64,000 bases of DNA from Pelagibacteraceae bacterium AG-430-E20 (GTDB lineage Bacteria > Pseudomonadota > Alphaproteobacteria > Pelagibacterales > Pelagibacteraceae): positions 124,001 through 188,000 of the forward strand of contig QCOF01000001.1 of NCBI GenBank assembly GCA_003209915.1, in the 5' to 3' direction. The notes beneath the pieces are model-generated. The model did not search any database. It had not been told where the DNA came from and saw only the letters and a program-made list of their open reading frames with translations. Position 1 is the stretch's first letter, and each line of letters opens with the position of its first letter. This document shows, piece after piece, positions 16,654-25,602 of this stretch. Made by a program: the position numbers and the translations under genes.

Positions 16654-17074
16654 AAAAATTATTAAAGAATTAAATGATTATCTAGAAGAGTTTAATCTTA
16701 CTGAAATAGAAATCACTGAGAAAGACACTAAAATTAAAGTCTCAAAAAATGTAGTATCTAACATTAATCAGCCTTCAGTGATTGGTTATAATTCTCCAGC
16801 TGAAAAAAATATTTCAGAAAATAATCAAAGTATTAAAAATGGTATTGAAATTAAATCTCCAATAATCGGTACTGCTTACCATGCGCCTGAACCAGGTGCA
16901 AAAAAATTTATTGAAGTAGGTAAAAAAATTAAAAAAGGTGACACAATAATGATTGTTGAAGCAATGAAAACAATGAATCATGTGCCCTCCTCATCGGACG
17001 GCGTTGTAAAAGAAATATGTATCGATGATGGACAACCAGTTGAATTTGGTCAAACTCTTATCGTTTTAGAATAA
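16640..17074 (+). CDS. accB: Biotin carboxyl carrier protein of acetyl-CoA carboxylase
   Basis: Carries biotin between the carboxylase (AccC) and the carboxyltransferase in the first step of fatty acid synthesis. The C-terminal biotinyl domain has VEAMKTMNHV with the biotinylated Lys; the usual second Met of AMKMM is Thr here. A variable Asn/Ser-rich linker precedes it, and the N-terminal ~30 residues are the expected dimer helix region. Length 144. It overlaps aroQ by 14 bases and lies 3 bases before accC. Confidence 0.96.
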   Translation: MKIDKKIIKELNDYLEEFNLTEIEITEKDTKIKVSKNVVSNINQPSVIGYNSPAEKNISENNQSIKNGIEIKSPIIGTAYHAPEPGAKKFIEVGKKIKKGDTIMIVEAMKTMNHVPSSSDGVVKEICIDDGQPVEFGQTLIVLE

Positions 17075-17077
17075 ATA

Positions 17078-18415
17078 ATGTTTAAAAAAATTTTAATTGC
17101 TAACCGTGGGGAAATTGCGGTTAGAATTATTAGAGCATGTAAAGAATGGGGAATATCAACTGTTGCTGTCCATTCTGATGTTGATCGAGATAGTATGCAC
17201 GTTAGACTTGCTGATGAGAGTGTCTGTATAGGCTCCCACCAACCACAAAATAGTTACTTAAATATACCTGCATTGATGTCTGCTATAGAGCTAACTAATG
17301 CTGAAGCTGTTCATCCTGGTTATGGTTTTCTTTCAGAGAATACAAATTTTGCAAAAATATTAGAGGAAAATAAAATTAAATTTATTGGAGCTTCTTCTGA
17401 ATTAATTGCGATGATGGGAGATAAAATTCAAGCAAAAAAAATTGCAAAAGAAAATGGATTGCCTGTTATTGAAGGTTCTGAGGGTGGTGTTAAAGATATA
17501 GCTCAAGCTAAGGAACTTTGTAAAAAAATTGGTTTTCCTGTTTTAATTAAAGCCTCAGGTGGAGGCGGTGGAAAAGGTATGAAAATCGTTTACAAAGAAG
17601 AGGAATTTGAAACATTATTTTCTACTGCTAAATCAGAGGCACAAAAATATTTTGGAAATGATGAGGTTTATATTGAAAAATTTTTTCAAAATCCTAGGCA
17701 TATCGAAGTACAGATTTTAGCTGGTAAGAACCGAGTTGTGCATCTTCATGAAAGAGATTGTTCAGTCCAAAGAAGACATCAAAAACTTATTGAGGAGACA
17801 CCTAGTCCAGTTTTAAATAATGAAGTTAGAAAAGATCTTTTTGAAAAAACAGTGAATATGGTTGAAAAAATTGGTTATATGGGTGCTGGGACAGTCGAAT
17901 TTATATATGAAGGTGGTAAATTCTATTTTCTTGAGATGAATACTAGGGTTCAAGTAGAACATCCAGTAACAGAGATGGTCACAGGAATTGATATTATCAA
18001 AGAACAAATTTGGATTGCGTTTTCAGGTGAGACAGCATTAAAGCAAAGTGACATTAATCCAAGAGGCCATGCAATTGAGTGTAGAATTAACGCTGAAGAT
18101 GCAAGTAAAAACTTCCAACCTTCTCCAGGAACTATCGGGATGTGTCATCAACCATCCGGTTTTAGAACAAGAGTAGATGGAGCTATATACCAAGGCTATA
18201 AAGTAACTCCTTATTACGACAGCATGATTTGTAAATTAATTTGTCATGGTCGAAATAGATCAGAAGCAATTCAAAGAATGAATAGATCTTTAGATGAATT
18301 TGTAATTGAAGGAATTATAACAACTATTCCTTTACATAAAAAACTATTAAATCATAAAAAATTTATTGAATCTGACTTCAATGTTGGATGGATAGATAAA
18401 GAAAAAATTATTTAA
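17078..18415 (+). CDS. accC: Biotin carboxylase subunit of acetyl-CoA carboxylase
   Basis: ATP-dependent carboxylation of AccB-biotin. Domains in order: N-terminal FKKILIANRGEIAVRIIRA, central ATP-grasp with the Gly-rich loop KASGGGGGKGM, HIEVQILAG, EMNTRVQVEHPVTEM with catalytic residues, then a C-terminal biotin carboxylase domain (HAIECRINAED). At 445 residues it is complete. It forms an operon with accB and converges on the DUF2155 gene with interlocked TTAA stops at 18412-18415. Confidence 0.98.
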   Translation: MFKKILIANRGEIAVRIIRACKEWGISTVAVHSDVDRDSMHVRLADESVCIGSHQPQNSYLNIPALMSAIELTNAEAVHPGYGFLSENTNFAKILEENKIKFIGASSELIAMMGDKIQAKKIAKENGLPVIEGSEGGVKDIAQAKELCKKIGFPVLIKASGGGGGKGMKIVYKEEEFETLFSTAKSEAQKYFGNDEVYIEKFFQNPRHIEVQILAGKNRVVHLHERDCSVQRRHQKLIEETPSPVLNNEVRKDLFEKTVNMVEKIGYMGAGTVEFIYEGGKFYFLEMNTRVQVEHPVTEMVTGIDIIKEQIWIAFSGETALKQSDINPRGHAIECRINAEDASKNFQPSPGTIGMCHQPSGFRTRVDGAIYQGYKVTPYYDSMICKLICHGRNRSEAIQRMNRSLDEFVIEGIITTIPLHKKLLNHKKFIESDFNVGWIDKEKII

Positions 18416-18816
18416 TAACAGTTTACAAGCCAAATATCATAAACTGGATGGTCAAATGGAGTTATTGATGGGCTTGAGGAAAACATCCATCCATTAAAAA
18501 CAAAAACTTCATCATTATTTGAATTATTAAGGTCTGTAACTTGTATGTAAGCAGTAATTTCAGGGTTGTCGTCAAATTCTGAATTTTTACATTTTAAACT
18601 TTTTATTGATAAGTCTTTAAATGCCACTAGATCTCCATTTTTTAATTTCAAAAGAGTATTTTTGGAGCTTATTTTATCTAAAATTTTAATATCTGTGTAA
18701 GTACCCTCTAAGTTACTTTGCGAAAATGCAAATGAAAATAAAAAAAAATAAACAAAAATTATTAAGTTTAATTTAAGACTATTCTTTCCAGCTTTTATAT
18801 TTTTTTTTAGCTCCAT
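18412..18816 (-). CDS. DUF2155 family exported protein
   Basis: A 134-residue protein with an N-terminal hydrophobic segment ending FSFAFS (signal peptide), followed by a compact domain that matches DUF2155: ILDKISSKNTLLKL, then C-x-N near the middle, then EVFVFNGWMFSSSPSITPFDHPVYDIWLVNC. Two cysteines (KSLKCKN and the terminal NCY) could form a disulfide. It sits beside the NDUFA12-like gene and accBC, a recurring alphaproteobacterial neighbourhood. The ATG overlaps the upstream gene by 38 bases. Function unknown. Confidence 0.85.
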   Translation of the reverse strand: MELKKNIKAGKNSLKLNLIIFVYFFLFSFAFSQSNLEGTYTDIKILDKISSKNTLLKLKNGDLVAFKDLSIKSLKCKNSEFDDNPEITAYIQVTDLNNSNNDEVFVFNGWMFSSSPSITPFDHPVYDIWLVNCY

Positions 18817-19138
18817 CTTTATTTTTATTGGGATAGTATGCTTGATCAGTACCTGTCAAATTAGATTGATGAGGTTTTTGCCATTCATATTTTTCAAGAA
18901 TATGTTTTTTTTCTATTTTATTAGGAGTAAAATGCATCCATGAATACCACTCAACTGGAATTTTTGATGCATCAATTGTATCAGTATATACAACCCACCT
19001 CTTCCCCTTTTTACTTTGATAGTATTTGTTGCCTAGCTCATCTGTTCCAACGAGTTTTCCAAAAAAAATAGTTTTCAACCTAGTTCCAAATGTATCTTGA
19101 TTCCACCAAATGAAAATTTTTTTTAAAAGTGTCAACAT
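18779..19138 (-). CDS. NDUFA12-like complex I accessory subunit
   Basis: Homologue of the 17.2 kDa subunit of NADH:ubiquinone oxidoreductase, an accessory subunit shared by alphaproteobacteria and mitochondria. Characteristic segments are FFGKLVGTDELGNKYY, RWVVYTDTIDASKIPVEWYSWMH, and the Pro/Asn-rich end KPHQSNLTGTDQAYYPN. Length 119. It is expected to dock peripherally on complex I. It is not beside the nuo operon; it shares a transcript with the DUF2155 gene. Confidence 0.92.
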   Translation of the reverse strand: MLTLLKKIFIWWNQDTFGTRLKTIFFGKLVGTDELGNKYYQSKKGKRWVVYTDTIDASKIPVEWYSWMHFTPNKIEKKHILEKYEWQKPHQSNLTGTDQAYYPNKNKDGAKKKYKSWKE

Positions 19139-19189
19139 TTTTATTTTTTATTTTTTCAATTAAAAATTGTAAAATTTAAATTAGACTAA

Positions 19190-19232
19190 AATTTGAATAA
19201 GTATATAAATTAAATGATTCATTATTCAAATT
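19190..19232. repeat. 11-bp perfect inverted repeat upstream of the TSCPD gene
   Basis: AATTTGAATAA (19190-19200) and its exact reverse complement TTATTCAAATT (19222-19232) flank a 21-base A/T-rich spacer, ending 19 bases before the ATG at 19252. It could be an operator or a 5' UTR hairpin. Both arms are AT-rich, so chance is a real alternative. The region otherwise holds only promoter-like AT-rich DNA. Confidence 0.4.
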
Positions 19233-19251
19233 AATTTTAAATTGAGGTTAA

Positions 19252-20076
19252 ATGGCAAAATATCTGGTTGAAACATATTATACGTGCACATTCAAAGTTA
19301 ATCATTACTTAGATGATATTAATGAAACAGAATTAAAAAATTTAGAAAAAAGAGACGATGGGAAATTCGAAGTTTTAGATGTTAAATTGGATAATAGAAA
19401 AACTAAAAGTCTTGACCCTAAAAATAATAAAATTGTAGATAATAAAAATGTTGAAATATTAAACAAGTCAGAAAACCTTAATCCAATTAGTAAAGAAAAC
19501 GTAGTAACAAATCTTAATAAGGCTTCAGAGAGAGGTGGAAAAAGATTTGGTATGCCTGATCGAAGAAAAGGATATATTCAGAAGGCGACAATTGGAGATC
19601 ATAAGGTCTATCTACATACTGGTGAATATGAAGATGGAAAAATTGGAGAAATATTTATAGATACAAGTAAAGAAGGCGAGCTAGTAAAAGCATTAATGAA
19701 TAATTTTGCAATTGCAGTCTCTCTTGGTCTTCAATATGGGGTGCCTTTAGATGAGTTTATTAGTGCATTTGTAGGAACAAAATTTGAGCCATCAGGTAAA
19801 GTATTAGGAAATGATAGAATTTTAAGCGCTACATCTATTTTAGATTATATTTTTAGGGAACTAGCAATTTCTTATCAAAATAGAGAGGATCTAGCTCATA
19901 CACCCTCTATTGGTGGAAACGATACAAATGGTTCAGATGATCAAAACTCAGAGGATCAAAATCAACTACTAAAAATTGTTAAAGATATTACAAGCAAAGG
20001 ATTTGTAAGAAACAATTATAAAAAAAATCTGGTAGATCTATCTGATGTTAAAATCAGTCTAAAAGGTAAAAAATAA
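19252..20076 (+). CDS. TSCPD-domain protein resembling the C-terminus of B12-dependent ribonucleotide reductase
   Basis: A 274-residue protein. Residues ~98-225 ([41 protein letters not shown] and on through [20 protein letters not shown] and [14 protein letters not shown]) closely follow the extreme C-terminal part of the adenosylcobalamin-dependent reductase NrdJ, but the catalytic alpha-subunit barrel is missing. The first ~95 residues are distinct and contain one Cys ([12 protein letters not shown]). The tail is acidic, then Lys-rich. It may be a stand-alone accessory or regulatory domain. The stop lies 3 bases from convergent aspS. Confidence 0.82.
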   Translation: MAKYLVETYYTCTFKVNHYLDDINETELKNLEKRDDGKFEVLDVKLDNRKTKSLDPKNNKIVDNKNVEILNKSENLNPISKENVVTNLNKASERGGKRFGMPDRRKGYIQKATIGDHKVYLHTGEYEDGKIGEIFIDTSKEGELVKALMNNFAIAVSLGLQYGVPLDEFISAFVGTKFEPSGKVLGNDRILSATSILDYIFRELAISYQNREDLAHTPSIGGNDTNGSDDQNSEDQNQLLKIVKDITSKGFVRNNYKKNLVDLSDVKISLKGKK

Positions 20077-20079
20077 GTT

Positions 20080-21864
20080 TTAATTTTTAGTTTTTATTGA
20101 AAGATTTAATTCTTTCAATTGGTCTTGATTAATCTCTGATGGTGCGTTCATCATTAAATCTTGAGCGTTTTGGTTCATTGGGAACATAGTAACTTCTCTT
20201 ATATTTTTTTCATTTGCTAAAAGCATGACAATTCTATCTATTCCAGGTGCAATTCCACCATGTGGTGGTGCACCATAACTTAATGCGTTAATCATCCCAC
20301 TAAATTTTTCATCTACCTCTGCTTTATTGTAACCTGCAATTGAAAACAATTTATACATAAGATCAGGTTTATGATTTCTTATTGCACCAGAAGATAACTC
20401 TATTCCATTACAAACTATATCATATTGGTAAGCAAGAATATCGAGAGGATTTTCAAAATCTTTATCTTTTAATTCACCTTGTGGCATTGAAAATGGGTTA
20501 TGACTAAATTTTATCTTATCTGTTAACTCATCTTTTTCAAACATAGGGTAGTTAACTATCCAACAGAAAGCAAAAGTATCATCATCAATTAGGTCTAAAT
20601 CTTGCGCAATTTTATCTCTAGCTAGAGCTGTTATTTTTTCTAATTCATTTTGCTTTCCACATGCTAAAAAAATACTGTCCCCTACCTCGGAATTAGTGAA
20701 TTTCATTATTTCTAAAAGTGCCTCTTCGGAAAAAAATTTTCCCACTGGTCCTTTAGCTGAAATTTTATTATCTTTTTCAAATGTAAAGTATGCTAATCCA
20801 GAAGCACCTTGTTCTTTAGCCCATTTATCGATATTATCGAAAAAACTTCTAGGTTTATCTTTTGTATTTTTTGTAGTGATAGATCGAACTTTAGATCCTG
20901 ATCGTACTAATTTTTTAAAAATATCGAATGAAACATCCTCTCTACTAAATATTTCTGTAATATCATTTATAATAAGAGGGTTTCTTAAATCAGGTTTGTC
21001 AGTCCCGAATTTAAGCATTGCTTCAGAGTAGGGTATCTTTGGAAAAATATCATACATCAATTTTTTATCAGAAAAATTTTTAAAAGTATTAACCATTAGT
21101 TTTTCTACAATATTGAATACATCCTCTTGCTCAACAAAAGACATTTCTAAGTCGAGTTGATAAAATTCACCAGGACTTCTATCAGCTCTAGCATCCTCAT
21201 CTCTAAAGCAAGGAGCTATTTGAAAATATTTATCAAAACCCGATACCATTATTAATTGCTTAAATTGTTGAGGCGCTTGTGGTAAAGCATAAAATTTTCC
21301 TGGGTTTAAACGACTTGGTACAAGAAAATCTCTGGCTCCTTCAGGGCTAGAAGAGGTCAAAATTGGAGTTTGAAATTCTAAAAAGCCTAATTTTGTCATT
21401 TCATTTCTTATGTAAGAAATAACTTTTGATCTTAAAATGATATTTTCATGAATTTTTTTTCTTCTTAAGTCTAAAAATCTATATTTAAGTCTTATTTCTT
21501 CTGCATACTCTTGATCACTAAAAACAGGCAATGGTAATTCTTTACAAGTCCCTAATGTCTCATATTCAGATATAGCCACCTCAATTTCTCCAGTCTGAAT
21601 ATCTTTATTTTTAGTTTCATCTGAACGATGTACTACCTTACCATTAACCTTAATAACAGTCTCTAGTTGTATTTTTTCTAATTCAGAAAAATTTTTATTT
21701 TCTTTATCAATTATGCACTGAGTAATTCCATAATTATCTCTTAGATCAATAAATAATAAATTTCCATGATCTCTTTTTTTGTTTATCCATCCAGAAAGAG
21801 AGACACTTTTGTCAACATCACTTTTTCTTAACTCGTTACATTTATGTGTTCTGTACTTATTCAA
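20080..21864 (-). CDS. aspS: Aspartyl-tRNA synthetase
   Basis: Class II synthetase charging tRNA-Asp (possibly also tRNA-Asn, which I cannot settle). The N-terminal OB fold has SLSGWINKKRDHGNLLFIDLRDNYG. Motif 2 is in FRDEDARADRSPGEFYQLDLEMSF, the bacterial-type GAD insertion occupies the middle, and motif 3 is GIAPGIDRIVMLL. Length 594 is normal for the bacterial type. It abuts the Hda-like gene upstream by one base. Confidence 0.98.
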   Translation of the reverse strand: MNKYRTHKCNELRKSDVDKSVSLSGWINKKRDHGNLLFIDLRDNYGITQCIIDKENKNFSELEKIQLETVIKVNGKVVHRSDETKNKDIQTGEIEVAISEYETLGTCKELPLPVFSDQEYAEEIRLKYRFLDLRRKKIHENIILRSKVISYIRNEMTKLGFLEFQTPILTSSSPEGARDFLVPSRLNPGKFYALPQAPQQFKQLIMVSGFDKYFQIAPCFRDEDARADRSPGEFYQLDLEMSFVEQEDVFNIVEKLMVNTFKNFSDKKLMYDIFPKIPYSEAMLKFGTDKPDLRNPLIINDITEIFSREDVSFDIFKKLVRSGSKVRSITTKNTKDKPRSFFDNIDKWAKEQGASGLAYFTFEKDNKISAKGPVGKFFSEEALLEIMKFTNSEVGDSIFLACGKQNELEKITALARDKIAQDLDLIDDDTFAFCWIVNYPMFEKDELTDKIKFSHNPFSMPQGELKDKDFENPLDILAYQYDIVCNGIELSSGAIRNHKPDLMYKLFSIAGYNKAEVDEKFSGMINALSYGAPPHGGIAPGIDRIVMLLANEKNIREVTMFPMNQNAQDLMMNAPSEINQDQLKELNLSIKTKN

Positions 21865-22527
21865 TTATTCTCCTAAAGCCTCTTTTATAATTTTAAAGTC
21901 GATTGGTTTTTTTCTTTTTAAACTAATTTCGTCGATTTTATATATGAAATCAGATATTTTACCATAAGATCTACTTATCCTTTTAATAATAAAATCTATT
22001 AATTTTTTATCAATTGAGATCTGGCGATCAGATAAATTTTTTAATATCAAAGCATACATTAAATCATCTCCTGGTTTTTCTATTGCTGATAAAAGAAAAT
22101 TTTTAGATCTTGAATTTAAATCTTGAAGTTCAAATTTAAAATCAACAATTGGTTTTTCAGAAGTAACTATAAGATATTTGTTATCCTGCTCTATGGTGTT
22201 GATTAAAGTAAATAATAAATTTTCATCAATATTTTCCACCAGATCTTCGATAATAATATTCTCATAAATTTTAATTTTTTTTAAAAAATCATTGGTAATT
22301 TCAGAAGCGGTAATTTTAATACCTTTAAAGTTTTGCAAAAAAATATTGATCAAGTGAGATTTTCCAGAGAAATTTTCACCAATTAAGTTAATAAAATTTT
22401 TTTCCCATTTGGGCCAGCTATTTAAAAGTTTAAATGAATATTCGTTACTTTTAGACACATAAAAATCCTGGTCTTTAAAATTCTGATCATAATCAAAACT
22501 AAGAATTTGTTGGTTTAGATTTTTCAT
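21865..22527 (-). CDS. DnaA-related HdaA-like AAA+ protein
   Basis: About 220 residues related to the ATPase domain of DnaA and to Hda, which promotes inactivation of DnaA-ATP after replication starts. The start segment NQQILSFDYDQNF fits the clamp-binding end of Hda proteins. A Walker A-like GENFSGKSHLIN is present, the Walker B region IIIEDLVENI is degenerate, and RISRSYGKISDFIYKID matches the sensor II region. I chose the ATG at 22527 because it overlaps the upstream stop as ATGA; the frame could open at 22539. It adjoins aspS; hda near DUF2066 and purM is a familiar proteobacterial arrangement. Confidence 0.78.
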   Translation of the reverse strand: MKNLNQQILSFDYDQNFKDQDFYVSKSNEYSFKLLNSWPKWEKNFINLIGENFSGKSHLINIFLQNFKGIKITASEITNDFLKKIKIYENIIIEDLVENIDENLLFTLINTIEQDNKYLIVTSEKPIVDFKFELQDLNSRSKNFLLSAIEKPGDDLMYALILKNLSDRQISIDKKLIDFIIKRISRSYGKISDFIYKIDEISLKRKKPIDFKIIKEALGE

Positions 22528-23603
22528 TTCATCACCCATATTTTATTAACAGTTTCAAATTCATAATTATTATTTTTCATTACTTCAATAAACTTACCAG
22601 GTGTTCCGTTAAATATTATTTTATAAATATTATTTTTGTTATCAAATTTATAAATATGAAAATTATAAATTAAGTCTATGTTGGAAAGTTTTTCCTCTAA
22701 TTGATTAATTTTTATATTGTTACTGTTTTCAACCGAGATTGTTAAAGGTAATTTAACTGATGTATTTATTTCATTTTGAGATTTCCAATAATCTTCAAAG
22801 TTAATTTTTAAATTTTCTATGAAATTATCTATTTCAGAATTGCTATTAAAATCGATGTTTTTAATTAGGGTATTTTTTAAAGTTTTTTTATCATCAAAAC
22901 TTATTTTATTTAAGAGTCTGGTTTGGTCAGAACCTATAAAAAATATAGATATAATATAGTTTTCAAGATTATATTTTTTTACTATTTCTCTAAATTCAAA
23001 ATTTTCTAAATTTTCAATATTTTTTTTAATCAAGTTTAAATCTTCAAGATCCTCGGTTAGTAAAATATAATTTAAAAGTTCAAATTGTTTGGTATTAGAA
23101 TTCCATTGATTATATATAATATTATCTGAAAACATTTTGATCTGACTTTCATTTTGATCAACAACTATTGGCATAAAAATAATATCTTTTTTTACTGGTA
23201 ATGATGGAAAAATATTTTTCTTTTCTAATAAGTCAAAGACGATTTTTTTATTAAAAGATACATTAAGTTTTATATAATAGATTTCATTAACAAATTTTTC
23301 CTCCTTAATTGAAAATGTCTCAATCATACTTTTGATTTGATTTAATGGAATCTTTTTAAGCCTCTGATAATCCTTAGACTGAACAGTAGATAGCATTAAC
23401 TGATTAAAAGCTTGCACAAATCCTTCATCAATTATTTTGTTTTTGTTAAAATTAATCTTAAAAGGAGTAGATAATTCAAGATCATTGATGGAGAAAGTCT
23501 TAGCAAAACTAATTCCTGTGGAAAAAAAAACATTTAATACAGCAAGAAATAAAAAAAATATATATAACTTTCTTAATTTAAAATTTTGAAAAATATATTT
23601 CAT
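22524..23603 (-). CDS. Exported DUF2066-like protein
   Basis: A 359-residue protein with a basic N-terminus and one hydrophobic segment ending TGISFAKT, probably a signal peptide, so periplasmic or membrane-attached. The body is Asn/Lys/Ile-rich with few firm motifs; VQAFNQLMLSTVQSKDYQRL and the end FNGTPGKFIEVMKNNNYEFETVNKIWVM resemble DUF2066. Its position between purM (divergent, 11 bp) and the Hda homologue is where DUF2066 genes occur in other proteobacteria, which supports the assignment. Function unknown. Confidence 0.6.
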   Translation of the reverse strand: MKYIFQNFKLRKLYIFFLFLAVLNVFFSTGISFAKTFSINDLELSTPFKINFNKNKIIDEGFVQAFNQLMLSTVQSKDYQRLKKIPLNQIKSMIETFSIKEEKFVNEIYYIKLNVSFNKKIVFDLLEKKNIFPSLPVKKDIIFMPIVVDQNESQIKMFSDNIIYNQWNSNTKQFELLNYILLTEDLEDLNLIKKNIENLENFEFREIVKKYNLENYIISIFFIGSDQTRLLNKISFDDKKTLKNTLIKNIDFNSNSEIDNFIENLKINFEDYWKSQNEINTSVKLPLTISVENSNNIKINQLEEKLSNIDLIYNFHIYKFDNKNNIYKIIFNGTPGKFIEVMKNNNYEFETVNKIWVMK

Positions 23604-23614
23604 AGATCTTTTTA

Positions 23615-24643
23615 ATGAATAAAAAAAAATTTACCTATAAAAAAAGCGGTGTTGACATCAATGCTGCAGATAATTTCGTTAATTTCATTTCTAATGTTTC
23701 ATCAAAGAAAAAAGGCAAAAAAAAGTTTTCAAATATAGGTGGATTTGGGTCCATAACCAGTATTCCACTAGGAATAAACCAACCAAAAATTGTAGCTTGC
23801 ACAGATGGTGTTGGTACTAAAATTGAGATCGCAAACACGCTAAATAAGTATGACACAATTGGTATAGATTTAGTAGCTATGAGTGTTAATGATTTAATCG
23901 TTCAAGGTGCAAAACCTCTTTTATTTTTAGACTATATTTCAATTAATAAAATTGATTTAAAAAAACTTAAATCAATAATTAAAGGAATTCTTAAGGGCTG
24001 CAGATTGTCTGGCTGTGAATTAGTTGGTGGTGAGACAGCTGAAATGCCTGGTACATATGAAAAAGGTAAGTTTGATATTGCAGGGTTTGCAGTAGGTGTA
24101 GTAAGTAAAAATAAAATTTTAAACAAAAATAGAATAAAAAATAATAACCTTATCTTAGCTGTACCATCGAGTGGATTGCATTCTAATGGTTTCTCTTTGG
24201 TAAGGTATCTTATAAATCAAAAAAAAATTAATATAAAAAATAATAAATTTTTAAAGTCTGAACTTTTAAGGCCTACTAAAATATATGTTGATGAAGTTTT
24301 AAAATTAATTGATCAGAATTTAATTAATGGTTGTGCAAATATAACAGGCGGAGGCTTGTCAGATAATATCAAAAGAATTATTCCAGATGAAATGATTGCT
24401 GATATTAATTTAGATCAAATAAAAACTTTGAATATTTTTAAATGGCTTAAAAAAAATGGAATATCAGAAAAGGAGATGATAAAAACATTTAATTGTGGAG
24501 TTGGATTTTGCTTAATTATAAATCCAAAAAATTTAAAAAAAGTCACTAAATATTTTTCGAAAGACTATACACCCTATGTAATAGGTAAAATTTCTATAGG
24601 TAATAACAAAGTAAAATTAAATGGTTCAATCAACTGGTATTAA
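23615..24643 (+). CDS. purM: Phosphoribosylformylglycinamidine cyclo-ligase (AIR synthetase)
   Basis: Fifth step of purine synthesis: FGAM to AIR, ATP-dependent. Conserved stretches are YKKSGVDINAADNFV at the N-terminus, ACTDGVGTKIEIA, DLVAMSVNDLIVQGAKPLLFLDYI, GCELVGGETAEMPG and SSGLHSNGFSLVR, all PurM signatures. Length 342 is typical. It overlaps purN by 23 bases and diverges from the DUF2066-like gene. Confidence 0.98.
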   Translation: MNKKKFTYKKSGVDINAADNFVNFISNVSSKKKGKKKFSNIGGFGSITSIPLGINQPKIVACTDGVGTKIEIANTLNKYDTIGIDLVAMSVNDLIVQGAKPLLFLDYISINKIDLKKLKSIIKGILKGCRLSGCELVGGETAEMPGTYEKGKFDIAGFAVGVVSKNKILNKNRIKNNNLILAVPSSGLHSNGFSLVRYLINQKKINIKNNKFLKSELLRPTKIYVDEVLKLIDQNLINGCANITGGGLSDNIKRIIPDEMIADINLDQIKTLNIFKWLKKNGISEKEMIKTFNCGVGFCLIINPKNLKKVTKYFSKDYTPYVIGKISIGNNKVKLNGSINWY

Positions 24644-25202
24644 AAAAATTAAGTGTGCAGTATTCATTTCTGGAAATGGCAGTAACCTAAAATCACTAAT
24701 TCAATTTTCTAAAAAAAAAAATTCACCTATTTCAACAGAATTAATTATTTCGGATAATCCAAAAGCAAAAGGATTAAAATTTGGAAAAATTTTTAAAATA
24801 TCAAATAAAGTTTTTAATTATAAAAATAAGATAATTGCTGAAAAAAAAATAATTTCTGAAATAACTAATAAAAAGATTAAATTAATTTGCCTTGCAGGGT
24901 TTATGAGAATTCTATCCAAAAATTTTATAAAAAGATTTAAAGGTAAAATATTAAATATTCATCCTTCTCTACTCCCAAAATATAAAGGTTTGAACACTCA
25001 TCAACGCGCAATATCAAATAATGAAAAATACTCAGGTTGTACGGTACATTTTGTTAACTCGAGATTAGACTCGGGAAAAATTATTCTTCAAAAAAAAGTT
25101 AAGATTAGTAAATTTGATACGGCTAAATCTCTATCAAATAAAATTTTAATTCAAGAACACAAGCTATATCCAAAAGCCATTAGAAAAGTATTTAGTCTTT
25201 AA
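24621..25202 (+). CDS. purN: Phosphoribosylglycinamide formyltransferase
   Basis: Transfers a formyl group from 10-formyl-THF to GAR. The N-terminal FISGNGSNLKSLI binds phosphate, LAGFMRILSKNF and LNIHPSLLPKYKGLNTH contain the catalytic His, and CTVHFVNSRLDSGKII carries the active-site Asp. Length 193. The ATG used lies inside purM; a non-ATG start closer to the purM stop is possible. It converges on ndk with an 11-base overlap. Confidence 0.97.
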   Translation: MVQSTGIKKIKCAVFISGNGSNLKSLIQFSKKKNSPISTELIISDNPKAKGLKFGKIFKISNKVFNYKNKIIAEKKIISEITNKKIKLICLAGFMRILSKNFIKRFKGKILNIHPSLLPKYKGLNTHQRAISNNEKYSGCTVHFVNSRLDSGKIILQKKVKISKFDTAKSLSNKILIQEHKLYPKAIRKVFSL

Positions 25203-25602
25203 AAAAGAAATCTATTTCAATTTTTGCGTTTTCAACGCTATCAGAACCATGCACTGAATTTTTATCTATTGATATCCCATATATTTTTCTAATAGTGCCC
25301 TCTTCAGCATCTTTTGGATTGGTGGCTCCCATTAGCTCTCTATTTCCAATAACTGCATTCTCTTTTTCAAGAACCATTACAACAATAGGCCCTGAGGACA
25401 GATACGAACATAAATCATTATAAAAAGGTTTAGTTTCATGAACTTTATAAAATTTTTCGGCTTCAGATTTTTCAATTTGAATTTTTTTTTCTTTTAATAT
25501 TGAAAAACCTTTATCCTTAAACATCTCTTTAATTTCATTTTCTAGATTTCTTTCAACCGCATCAGGTTTTATAATTGACAAAGTTTGTTCTACATTACTC
25601 AT
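25192..25602 (-). CDS. ndk: Nucleoside diphosphate kinase
   Basis: Balances NTP pools by phosphate transfer from ATP through a phosphohistidine. It starts QTLSIIKPDAVERN, carries the GNRELMGATNPKDAEEGTIRKIYG core, and the active His is in NSVHGSDSVENA. Length 136 fits the family. The ATG overlaps the pepA stop region by 8 bases, indicating a pepA-ndk operon. Confidence 0.98.
   Translation of the reverse strand: MSNVEQTLSIIKPDAVERNLENEIKEMFKDKGFSILKEKKIQIEKSEAEKFYKVHETKPFYNDLCSYLSSGPIVVMVLEKENAVIGNRELMGATNPKDAEEGTIRKIYGISIDKNSVHGSDSVENAKIEIDFFFKD

Noticed and set aside
21865-22539. The Hda-like gene as full DnaA
   Set aside because: About 220 residues with only the AAA+ region and no C-terminal DNA-binding domain.
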